A stretch of 64,000 nt of DNA. Source: Selenomonas sp. oral taxon 892 str. F0426 (GTDB lineage: Bacteria > Bacillota > Negativicutes > Selenomonadales > Selenomonadaceae). Positions 34,297 to 41,688 of this stretch are shown piece after piece; within the stretch, counting starts at the first letter, position 1; each line of letters opens with the position of its first letter. Location: the NCBI RefSeq assembly GCF_000468035.1, contig NZ_KI260545.1, positions 103,900 through 167,899 on the forward strand, given 5' to 3'. The translations under genes were made by a program, and so were the position numbers. A model generated the notes under the pieces. That model saw only the letters and a program-made list of their open reading frames with translations. It was not told the DNA's origin and made no database searches.

Positions 34297-34454
34297 GGAA
34301 GCACTGATAAACTCAGCCGCGCATCTTGACATATCTTTTTTGCCCGCTTGTTGTCGGTAAATCATCCACATAGATTTGGCTATGAGTCCGTTTTTCCTCC
34401 TCAATCGGACAGAAAAATCTACGCCAATCTAAGTGTCTATTTTATCAGTGATTC
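34297..34454. mobile_element. MITE-like element between mqsR and mqsA
   Basis: 158 bases bounded by inverted ends GAAGCACTGATAAA (34298-34311) and TTTATCAGTGATTC (34441-34454), which match at 13 of 14 positions. TTTAG lies on both sides (34292-34296 and 34455-34459) and looks like a target duplication. No transposase is encoded. Inside there is little coding potential. It separates two genes that are normally adjacent. A similar end (13 of 15 matches) occurs alone at 35947-35961. Confidence 0.65.
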
Positions 34455-34464
34455 TTTAGTAGTA

Positions 34465-34758
34465 TTATTTTTCTTTAAATGATAGCAATGTAAATTCTGA
34501 AATACAGTTATTTGCCGTAAATTTAATGTAAATGATATAATCCCCATCCGGGACATGGTAGACATCATGCCAACTAGCATGGTCGTAATACGCCGTCATC
34601 GATTTATAAAACTGTTCTCGTTTCATTGCCGCGACAACTCTATAAATATCCGCTTCCAAATACCCGATTTCCGCTGCTGTTTGTAGAGCAGTATTCGTTA
34701 CTCTATAATCCGATTGCTTAAACTTTTCCAAGTCATGATGTGGCTTTTTTTTCTCCAC
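34465..34758 (-). CDS. mqsR: MqsR-family mRNA interferase toxin
   Basis: 97 residues from a GTG with GGAGG 8 bases upstream. It resembles E. coli MqsR end to end: EKKKPHHDLEKFKQ, EQFYKSMTAYYDHASWHDVY and the terminal LLSFKEK. Where E. coli has Trp-Gln-Asp-Val-Tyr, this protein has Trp-His-Asp-Val-Tyr, near a reported active-site Gln. MqsR cuts mRNA, mainly at GCU in E. coli. The toxin-first gene order with MqsA is conserved, but the antitoxin gene is now displaced by the inserted element. Confidence 0.88.
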   Translation of the reverse strand: MEKKKPHHDLEKFKQSDYRVTNTALQTAAEIGYLEADIYRVVAAMKREQFYKSMTAYYDHASWHDVYHVPDGDYIIYIKFTANNCISEFTLLSFKEK

Positions 34759-34785
34759 ATAGATTTCCTCCTTTCTTTTTTCTTT

Positions 34786-34814
34786 ATTTTACACCATATT
34801 GGTGTAAAATACAA
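34786..34814 (-). promoter_or_regulatory. mqsR promoter with palindromic operator
   Basis: On the minus strand TTGTAT and TAAAAT are separated by 17 bases. The spacer and -10 are occupied by a perfect 11-bp inverted repeat (ATTTTACACCA-TAT-TGGTGTAAAAT, 34786-34810). MqsA binding there would block transcription; that is inferred from the family. Confidence 0.7.
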
Positions 34815-34842
34815 TCCCCACCGAAAAAATTTCAGTGGGGAT
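34814..34842 (-). terminator. Terminator after the glycosidase-like gene
   Basis: ATCCCCAC and GTGGGGAT close a stem with inner GAAA/TTTC pairing, followed on the minus strand by TGTATTTT. Confidence 0.75.
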
Positions 34843-34848
34843 GCCCTA

Positions 34849-35835
34849 TCATTCATTTTCCCTAAAATACTGCCACGCGTCCATGACATCGAGGAAAGCA
34901 CCGTCGAAGCCCGCCGCCATGATCTTGTCAAGGTAGGCATCAGGGCTGCCGTAGAGGAGGTCATGCCACTCCTGCGACCAATAGCGTGCCTTGTAGCTGC
35001 CCGGCCACTCGGGGTTCGGCTCCGCGAGCCAGTGCGGGCGCTCATCCGTCCACGAGGGCTGCCAGTAGGTGCGGTAGTCCGCCGCCTCACCGACGCTCAT
35101 GTAGGAGAGGAGGAGCCGCTGTCCGCCGTTCGCCTTGCGCTTGAGCCGCATCGTCTCTTCCTTGGAGAGCGGACGATCCCCGTAGTAGAGATCGACGATG
35201 AGGAGGTCATAGTTCGTCTCAGAGAGTGCCTTAATGTACAATTCCCGAGTCTTGTAGTGCTCAGGGTTGAGCAGAACGAGGAAATTCTTTGCCTCTTTCA
35301 GCTGTGTGACATTGCCCGTATTCTCATACATCGGGCGACGATCCGGAATTACATCGAGGGCTGTATCCCCTCCATCGGAGACATAGCCCGCCGCAGCCCC
35401 CATCTCCTGCGCGGTGTGTATTTTTTTACCCTTCACATAGTCGAGGGTAAAGACCTGCCGCTCTGCGCGCAGCGGTTTTTCGAGCATAGCGGTGAGAAAT
35501 TCATCCGTCGCTCGATTGTTGCGCCTTGCCTCCGCCCCGTTCTCCGTACGGCCGTCGTAGAAGCGGGACTCCATAAAGAAGCCGTCCAGCACACGGATGA
35601 GCCGTGCTACATTCTCTTCCGCATTGTCCTCCGTCACTTCGAGCAATCCCACTCCTCCATTGCCAATGAGCAGGAAGTCCGGCTTTCTTTCGCGCACATA
35701 GCTGCCGATCTCTGCCGCGAGATCAACCATCTCCGTCTCCGGTGCAGATATTTTTGCGTCGCCTTCCGCTGCGGAAAAATGACACAGCCCAAAGCCAATG
35801 ACAACTGTGAGAAACAATTTGGGAATCGACACCAT
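34849..35835 (-). CDS. Secreted TM1410/MJ1477-type putative glycoside hydrolase (GH114-like)
   Basis: 328 residues from the ATG at 35835 (CAGGAG upstream). A signal peptide (about 1-24) precedes a TIM-barrel-type sequence. Family features: LLIVDLYYGDRPLSKEE, LLSYMSVGEAADYRTYW, LAEPNPEWPGSYKARYW and AGFDGAFLDVMDAWQYF, whose Asp and Glu residues are candidate catalytic acids. Relatives include endo-alpha-1,4-polygalactosaminidases. The substrate here is unknown, possibly an envelope or biofilm polysaccharide. It has no obvious functional link with cysK or mqsR. Confidence 0.8.
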   Translation of the reverse strand: MVSIPKLFLTVVIGFGLCHFSAAEGDAKISAPETEMVDLAAEIGSYVRERKPDFLLIGNGGVGLLEVTEDNAEENVARLIRVLDGFFMESRFYDGRTENGAEARRNNRATDEFLTAMLEKPLRAERQVFTLDYVKGKKIHTAQEMGAAAGYVSDGGDTALDVIPDRRPMYENTGNVTQLKEAKNFLVLLNPEHYKTRELYIKALSETNYDLLIVDLYYGDRPLSKEETMRLKRKANGGQRLLLSYMSVGEAADYRTYWQPSWTDERPHWLAEPNPEWPGSYKARYWSQEWHDLLYGSPDAYLDKIMAAGFDGAFLDVMDAWQYFRENE

Positions 35836-35851
35836 AGAACACTCCTGACGC

Positions 35852-35893
35852 AAAAAGGCCGCCGCAGAGCAACAAAACGCTCAATAGGCAGCC
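35852..35893 (-). terminator. Terminator after cysK
   Basis: GGCTGCC pairs with GGCGGCC around an inner GAGC/GCTC stem and is followed by TTTTTG on the minus strand. Confidence 0.7.
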
Positions 35894-35961
35894 TTGTGCA
35901 GATTACGAAAGCTGATAATCAGCACCGTCACCTTGACGGTCTTCATTTTATCAGCGGTTCC

Positions 35962-36897
35962 TTACTTATCCTGGAACAGATCCGTCGAGAGATAGCGATC
36001 ACCGCCGTCGGGCAGGAGAACAACAATGTTCTTGCCCGCGAATTCGGGGCGGCGTGCCAGCTGTACCGCAGCAACAAGCGCAGCCCCCGAAGAGATGCCG
36101 ACAAGCGCCCCCTCACGGCGTGCGAACTCCCTGCCATAGGAAAAGGCATCTTCGTTCTTCACCTGAATAATCTCGTCATAAACCTTTGTGTCGAGTGTTG
36201 TGGGGATAAATCCTGCACCGATGCCCTGAATCTTATGCGGCCCCGGCTTGCCTCCCGAGAGCACAGGAGAGTCAACCGGCTCCACTGCGACAACGTGGAC
36301 GGAAGGCGCCTTGCTCTTCAAATAGTGTCCAACACCCGAGACTGTCCCACCCGTACCGACACCGGCAACAAAAACATCCACACGTCCATCTGTGTCCTCC
36401 CAGATCTCAGGGCCTGTCGTACGCTCATGTACCGCAGGATTTGCAGGATTCTCAAACTGCGAAGGGATGAACGAGTTAGGAATCTCTTTCTGCAGCTGCT
36501 CAGCACGTGCAATTGCCCCCTTCATTCCCTGCGATCCGTCTGTCAGGACGATCTCTGCTCCATACGCCTTGAGGAGGTTACGGCGCTCCACGCTCATCGT
36601 CTCAGGCATCGTAAGAATCGCCTTATAGCCGCGTGCGGCCGCAACAGCAGCGATGCCAATGCCTGTATTGCCGCTCGTCGGCTCGATCAGCGTCGCCCCT
36701 GGCGCAATCTTGCCGTCGCGCTCTGCCTGTTCGATCATAGCGATCGCGATGCGATCCTTCACTGAGCCCGCTGGGTTAAAATACTCAAGCTTCACCAGAA
36801 TGTTTGCCGGAAGATCGTGCGCTTTTGCAAATTTTTTCGCTGCAAGTAAAGGTGTATGTCCGATGAGTTCTGTGACCGACTGATAAATATTTGCCAT
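35962..36897 (-). CDS. cysK: Cysteine synthase A (O-acetylserine sulfhydrylase)
   Basis: 311 residues, standard. [15 protein letters not shown] holds the PLP lysine, [12 protein letters not shown] binds the acetylserine, and [14 protein letters not shown] binds the PLP phosphate. It makes cysteine from O-acetylserine and sulfide. It is monocistronic, fitting the sulfur amino acid genes at 28-34 kb, though transcribed separately. Confidence 0.97.
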   Translation of the reverse strand: MANIYQSVTELIGHTPLLAAKKFAKAHDLPANILVKLEYFNPAGSVKDRIAIAMIEQAERDGKIAPGATLIEPTSGNTGIGIAAVAAARGYKAILTMPETMSVERRNLLKAYGAEIVLTDGSQGMKGAIARAEQLQKEIPNSFIPSQFENPANPAVHERTTGPEIWEDTDGRVDVFVAGVGTGGTVSGVGHYLKSKAPSVHVVAVEPVDSPVLSGGKPGPHKIQGIGAGFIPTTLDTKVYDEIIQVKNEDAFSYGREFARREGALVGISSGAALVAAVQLARRPEFAGKNIVVLLPDGGDRYLSTDLFQDK

Positions 36898-36931
36898 GAT
36901 TCATTCTCCTTTTATAAACGCATTATCTATG

Positions 36932-36956
36932 TAAACATATCAAAAAAGTATGTTTA
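36932..36956. promoter_or_regulatory. Inverted repeat upstream of cysK
   Basis: TAAACATA and TATGTTTA with a 9-base spacer, 35 bases before the cysK ATG; a possible operator for a sulfur regulator. No convincing promoter pair was placed around it. Confidence 0.35.
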
Positions 36957-36990
36957 TATTTTACTCGTTTTTGAGAAATATGTCAAGGGG

Positions 36991-37036
36991 AAAAAGAAAT
37001 CGCTGCGCGAAATAAAATTCGCACAGCGACTTCTTT
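36991..37036 (-). terminator. Terminator overlapping the PBP stop codon
   Basis: AGAAGTCGCTGTGCGAA pairs with TTCGCGCAGCGATTTCT, followed by TTTTT on the minus strand. Confidence 0.85.
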
Positions 37037-39047
37037 ACGTCGGTTCAAAATAGACCTTTACATGCGTGCCCTGCTCAACAATATCATTGACACTGAGGTC
37101 TTGGGAGACGGCCGCCCCCGTCCCCTCACTCTCGAAGAGGAGTCCACGCTGTTCAGCGAGGCGCGCTGCCTCACGTATTGACAGCCCCGTGAAATCGGGT
37201 ACGAGTGCCTTTCCTTCAGGTGGCATTGCTACGGTCTCCATGCGCCGCTCCTCAATTCTCTTCTCTTCTGCAGAGGCGGTTTTTGATGATGTATCCTCTG
37301 CATCTTTTGTAAATGGATTGCTCGACGGTTCCACATGAGCATACCGCAGGAGCTGCGCAAAGATACGCGAGGCGACAGGCGCTGCGATTTGCCCGCCGTA
37401 GAAATTGCCGCCGCGTGGGTCGTCAATCATGACGAGTACGGTAAAGATCGGATCCTCGACAGGCGCAAAGCCACAGAATGAGGCTATGTAGCGCCCCTCC
37501 ATATAGCCCGAGGTATCGAGGCGAATCTTCTGTGCCGTTCCTGTCTTTCCTGCAATGCGGTAGCCGCGAACGGCAGCCTTGGAGCCGCCGCCCGTCGCAA
37601 CGACCTGTTCGAGCAGACCGATGAGCGTTCGATCCACTGTTTTTTGCAGGGTTTCACGAATCGTTTGCGGCTTGCGCTCCTCATAGATCGAGCCGTCTGG
37701 ATTTTTTATTGTACGCACAATATGCGGCCGCATCAGGGTCCCGCCATTTGCGATTGCGGACATTGCAGTCACGAGCTGCAGCGGGGTCACGGCAATACTC
37801 TGTCCGATGGCAGTCGTCGCGATATCTGAGTCACGCATATCCTCGGCCTTGAAGAGGATTCCCTCTTCCTCTCCCGGCAGATCGATCCCCGTCTGTTCGC
37901 CGAAGCCAAAAATACGTGTATAGTGCATGAGCTTTTCCGCGCCGAGCGAGAGTCCGACCTGAGCAAACCCCGTGTTGAGAGAGTTCTTTACAATATCGGT
38001 GAAGGTAACTGCACCATAGCTCTCATTGCTCCAGTTCTGAATGCGCCGCCCGGAAACCATAACGTAACCAGGATCAAAAAACACCTGATTCGGTGTTACA
38101 ATTCCTTCCTGCAGTGCAGCACCTGCAACGATTGCCTTGAAGGTCGAGCCCGGCTCATAGATAAAAGAGACGGCACGATTCTTCCAATTCTCCTGCGGAT
38201 AGTCCCAAAAACGATTCGGGTTGTAAGAGGGGCGCGATGCCATCGCGAGGATCTCACCCGTCTTCGGATCCATGACAATCGCCGTGATGGAGGATGGATT
38301 GTTCTCCGCCATCGCACGGTCGAGCTCCTGCTCTACCATGAACTGGATCGTACTGTCAATCGTCAGTACCGCCGTCTTGCAGTAGTCGCCGCGATACGTG
38401 CGCCGTCCGAAGAAGATGGAGTCTAGGATTGGCCGCCGCTGTCCGTCGACCGTCAGACGCTCCTCTCGAATCTCCCCCTTGAGCAGGGGGTCGAGGGCCT
38501 GCTCCACCCCGTCGAGTCCCTCGTCGTCCGTGCCGACGAAGCCAAGCACATTCGCCGCAAGTGCATCGTTCGGATAATAGCGCTTTGCCTCATTCTGAAA
38601 TCCGAGGCAGTCACTGTAGCCCTTCTCACGGATGACGGCGCGCACCGCCTCGTATTCACTATGCTCAAGCCGTCGCTTGACCCAGACGAAGCCTCCACCG
38701 ACAGAAATGTCGTCGAGGATCTCCTGCTCCGTGAGTCCGAGGAGGGGTGCAATATCGGCAGCAATCTCCGCAGGATCGTGCGAATCGTAAACATGGTTTG
38801 GGTCAATAAACAGCGATTTCGTCATGCTGCTGACCGCGAGTTCCTTGCCATTGCGATCGAGGATCGCGCCGCGCAGGGACTGGATGCGGAATTCATAGCC
38901 ACTCTGGTCACGCATGCGTTGTGCGAGCGCATCTCCCTGCACAACCTGCAGATAAGCGTAGCGAAATGTTAGGATGACGAGAAAGGCAAACATCAGAATG
39001 GCAACGCGTGCAATACGCCCTTGAACTGTCGCCCGAACATTTTTCAT
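37035..39047 (-). CDS. Class B penicillin-binding protein (SpoVD/FtsI type) with PASTA domain
   Basis: 670 residues from the ATG at 39047; GGGAGG is 11 bases upstream, which is rather far. One membrane helix (about 14-34), a PBP dimerisation domain, then the transpeptidase with S301-T-F-K, S356-L-N and K501-T-G. One PASTA domain (about 606-668, ALVPDFTGLSIREAARLAEQ) follows an acidic linker. It cross-links peptidoglycan, either at the septum or in a sporulation-like role. No mur or fts cluster surrounds it, so it is probably not the main FtsI. It stands alone with its own terminator. Confidence 0.92.
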   Translation of the reverse strand: MKNVRATVQGRIARVAILMFAFLVILTFRYAYLQVVQGDALAQRMRDQSGYEFRIQSLRGAILDRNGKELAVSSMTKSLFIDPNHVYDSHDPAEIAADIAPLLGLTEQEILDDISVGGGFVWVKRRLEHSEYEAVRAVIREKGYSDCLGFQNEAKRYYPNDALAANVLGFVGTDDEGLDGVEQALDPLLKGEIREERLTVDGQRRPILDSIFFGRRTYRGDYCKTAVLTIDSTIQFMVEQELDRAMAENNPSSITAIVMDPKTGEILAMASRPSYNPNRFWDYPQENWKNRAVSFIYEPGSTFKAIVAGAALQEGIVTPNQVFFDPGYVMVSGRRIQNWSNESYGAVTFTDIVKNSLNTGFAQVGLSLGAEKLMHYTRIFGFGEQTGIDLPGEEEGILFKAEDMRDSDIATTAIGQSIAVTPLQLVTAMSAIANGGTLMRPHIVRTIKNPDGSIYEERKPQTIRETLQKTVDRTLIGLLEQVVATGGGSKAAVRGYRIAGKTGTAQKIRLDTSGYMEGRYIASFCGFAPVEDPIFTVLVMIDDPRGGNFYGGQIAAPVASRIFAQLLRYAHVEPSSNPFTKDAEDTSSKTASAEEKRIEERRMETVAMPPEGKALVPDFTGLSIREAARLAEQRGLLFESEGTGAAVSQDLSVNDIVEQGTHVKVYFEPT

Positions 39048-39105
39048 TTTCTCTATGCCCTCCCCTCGAATTGTTTCCCGTGACATCATACCATAACTGC
39101 ACATG

Positions 39106-39150
39106 AAAAAAAAGTCGCTGCAATACGCCGTGGCATTACAGCAACTTTTA
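39106..39150 (-). terminator. Terminator after the formate dehydrogenase operon
   Basis: AAGTTGCTGTAATGCC pairs imperfectly with GTATTGCAGCGACTT and is followed by eight T on the minus strand. Confidence 0.75.
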
Positions 39151-39168
39151 TTACATTAAGCAAGAAAA

Positions 39169-39864
39169 TCAGTGATGATCTTCCTTCTCAGCCTGCTCGA
39201 TCTCCTCGCGCGTTACGACGCCCTGGGAGATGAGTTCGCTCACCCATGCACCATGGTGATGTGCGGCATACGATGCTTTGATCGTGCCGTCCTTCATGCC
39301 GTGGAGAGAGTCAGGGTTGACCCCAGCGGCGAGATAGATATGTCCGAGTGCTGCAGCAAAGCAGACACATGCCGCGATGCTGTGTACGGGGATGGCATAT
39401 GCGGTGATGGCCGCCGGCAGGAAGCTGTCGCCGATCCAGAGGATGACACCCGAGACGGCAATAACAACGGCAAGGGCAAGCTGCAGGGCGATGTTCATCT
39501 TCTCACCGCCATTGTAGAAGCCCTGTGGAGGCATCTCGGGATCTTTGCCCATCAGCTCAAGCGGGAATTTCTGCATGAATTCCATATCCTTCGAGCCGAA
39601 GCGGAAGACCTCTTTGATCATCAACAGGTAGCCTTCACGTGCAATGAAGAAGCCGATGATTGGGGTCGCAATGAACAGAACACCGAAGATGCGATGCGCG
39701 TACATGAGCGTCTTGTCACCAAAGACATCGTACATGAAACGGAACGTGTCTGAGTAGAGCGGCAGCGCCGTGAGGAAAAGCATGAAGAACGCAAATGCGT
39801 TCATCCAGTGACAAAGCGCAAATGTTTTCTGATGGCGCGGCACATATTTTTTATTGATCAACAT
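39169..39864 (-). CDS. fdnI: Formate dehydrogenase cytochrome b subunit
   Basis: 231 residues from the ATG at 39864 (AAGGGG upstream). Four membrane helices and histidines placed to ligate heme b (FALCHWMNAFAFF, YAHRIFGVLF, PVHSIAACVC) match FdnI/FdoI. It takes electrons from FdnH to quinone in the inner membrane. It is the last gene of the operon. Confidence 0.93.
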   Translation of the reverse strand: MLINKKYVPRHQKTFALCHWMNAFAFFMLFLTALPLYSDTFRFMYDVFGDKTLMYAHRIFGVLFIATPIIGFFIAREGYLLMIKEVFRFGSKDMEFMQKFPLELMGKDPEMPPQGFYNGGEKMNIALQLALAVVIAVSGVILWIGDSFLPAAITAYAIPVHSIAACVCFAAALGHIYLAAGVNPDSLHGMKDGTIKASYAAHHHGAWVSELISQGVVTREEIEQAEKEDHH

Positions 39865-39869
39865 CGTGC

Positions 39870-40694
39870 TCACCCCTTCTCCTGTTCCTTCGTGCCTTCT
39901 TTAGCACGCGATTTGACGATCTTGCTCAACACCATCGCACCGACAATGCCTGCGGCAGCGCCGCCAATAGCGAGCTTCGTAAAGGCGCGGCCCGCCTTCC
40001 AAAGGTCGATGGAAAGCGGCGTAACAGGGTTCGCCGGCAGACCAAAGGCCTCGGGCTTATCTGGCAGCACGTAGATCATATGTGTGCCGCCGACACCCTC
40101 GGGACAGTAGATGTTGGCATTGGGGAAATTCGGCTGGATCAGCGCCAGGCGCTCCGCCGCGAGCTGCTTCATCTCCTCGATCGTACCGAATTCCAGCGCG
40201 TGCGAAGTACAGGTCTTGGCACATGCAGGTTTCAGGATCTCACCCGTCGTCTCGTGTCCCTTTGCAATGCGGTCATAGCAGAGATCACATTTCGTGGATT
40301 TATGACGGATCTCGTCAATCTTGGGAATGTGCCACGGGCAGTTGTGCTCGCAGTAGTGGCAGCCGACGCATTTCGACTCATCGATGACGACGGTGCCGTT
40401 CTCGTTGCGATTGATCGCGTTCTCGGGGCACCCCTTCGCGCAGGCGGGGTCGCCGCAGTGGAAGCAGTTCTTCTTGAAGAAGTCCCACTGGAACTTGCCC
40501 CGGTCATCGATGCGTTCTTTCATTTCGATGAGCGTATAGACACGCGGCGTAAGGTCTTTGTGGGACTGGTACTGCCCCTCGAACGGAGTATCCATGTCCG
40601 GCGGCAGATCGTGCCACTGCTTGCAAGCTACCATGCAGCCGCGGCACGCAGTACAGCGCGACATATCATGCAGCATTGCGATTTCCTGTGTCAT
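39870..40694 (-). CDS. fdnH: Formate dehydrogenase iron-sulfur subunit
   Basis: 274 residues. Four ferredoxin-type cysteine clusters are visible: CTACRGCMVAC, CFHCGDPACAKGC, CVGCHYCEHNC and CDLCYDRI...CAKTC. A C-terminal membrane helix (about 240-262) anchors it, as in FdnH/FdoH. It relays electrons from FdnG to FdnI. It starts 36 bases after fdhE. Confidence 0.95.
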   Translation of the reverse strand: MTQEIAMLHDMSRCTACRGCMVACKQWHDLPPDMDTPFEGQYQSHKDLTPRVYTLIEMKERIDDRGKFQWDFFKKNCFHCGDPACAKGCPENAINRNENGTVVIDESKCVGCHYCEHNCPWHIPKIDEIRHKSTKCDLCYDRIAKGHETTGEILKPACAKTCTSHALEFGTIEEMKQLAAERLALIQPNFPNANIYCPEGVGGTHMIYVLPDKPEAFGLPANPVTPLSIDLWKAGRAFTKLAIGGAAAGIVGAMVLSKIVKSRAKEGTKEQEKG

Positions 40695-40730
40695 GACGTT
40701 CGCTCCTCTCCTTGTATAGATTCAAGTATT

Positions 40731-41603
40731 TTACTCTAAAATTGTATTTCCCTTCTTCTGAAAGCCCTGCTGTTCCGCGAGGAGGTCAAGCTGTACACTC
40801 GCCCAGTCCTGCCGGTAGATCGCATCGGCATCGCTGCCGCCCGCCGGTCCGCGGTAGGTCTTGATGTAGCTGCCGCATGCATCGCAAATGTCGAGACGCA
40901 TGAGGTCGCTGTCCGTGGGTTCGAGTGTATGCATCTTCCCGAGGTCCTCATTGCCGCAGTAGGCGCAGCCAACGCGGGTATAAAGCCAGCGTGTGCCGCA
41001 GCCGCCGCAGATGAGGTCACGCGTGCGTCCCTCGCGGTACTTCCTCAGTTCTGCGAGCACCGGACGGCGGCCGCAGACGGGGCAGAAATTCTCACGGAAC
41101 TGCGGCGTATCGGGATCGGGATCCCACACCGCCGGCTCTTTGAGCGCAGCAGGCACGAGTGCGGCAATGATGCGCCAGATCGTGCTGCGGATGAAGCCCT
41201 CATTGAGGGCGTGCTGCTCGGCGAGCGCGGAAAATGCCGCCTTGTCCTGCGTAAGCACGGCGATGATGAATTCTTCCTTCGCCGCCTTGCGCAGCTTCTT
41301 CAGCACGGCGAGGTACTCGCGCGCTGACTCCTGCATGAGCGGTGGAACATCCGCCTCTGCAATCCGAGCGAAGACCTCCTCCTGTATCATGTAGACTGCA
41401 CGCACCATACGGCGGCGGTAGGTCTCCTGCTGGAGGATGGGCAGACGCTCCGCGATCGTCTTCTGAACGGCGCGTTCGGGCAGCTGAATGGTCTCGGGTG
41501 TGCCGACTGCCTCAGCAACGAGGCGGTGCACACGCTCAGATTCTGCGAGAAACGGATGCTGCTTGAGGAAGCGCTTCATCGGGTCGATTTTCTTTGCTTT
41601 CAT
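40731..41603 (-). CDS. fdhE: Formate dehydrogenase accessory protein FdhE
   Basis: 290 residues from the ATG at 41603. The C-terminal half holds four CxxC pairs (CPVCGRRP, CGGCGTRW, CAYCGNED, CDACGSYI) that bind iron or zinc as two rubredoxin-like modules. FdhE is needed to assemble or deliver respiratory formate dehydrogenase. It sits between fdnG and fdnH inside the structural operon, which supports the role. Confidence 0.93.
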   Translation of the reverse strand: MKAKKIDPMKRFLKQHPFLAESERVHRLVAEAVGTPETIQLPERAVQKTIAERLPILQQETYRRRMVRAVYMIQEEVFARIAEADVPPLMQESAREYLAVLKKLRKAAKEEFIIAVLTQDKAAFSALAEQHALNEGFIRSTIWRIIAALVPAALKEPAVWDPDPDTPQFRENFCPVCGRRPVLAELRKYREGRTRDLICGGCGTRWLYTRVGCAYCGNEDLGKMHTLEPTDSDLMRLDICDACGSYIKTYRGPAGGSDADAIYRQDWASVQLDLLAEQQGFQKKGNTILE

Positions 41604-41688
41604 AAAAGGGCTCTCCACGTCGTTTCAGACGTTACTCCTGTGCTGTTCTTTATGCGGTGCGGTCCTATGCGGACTGCCGCAGAGGACG

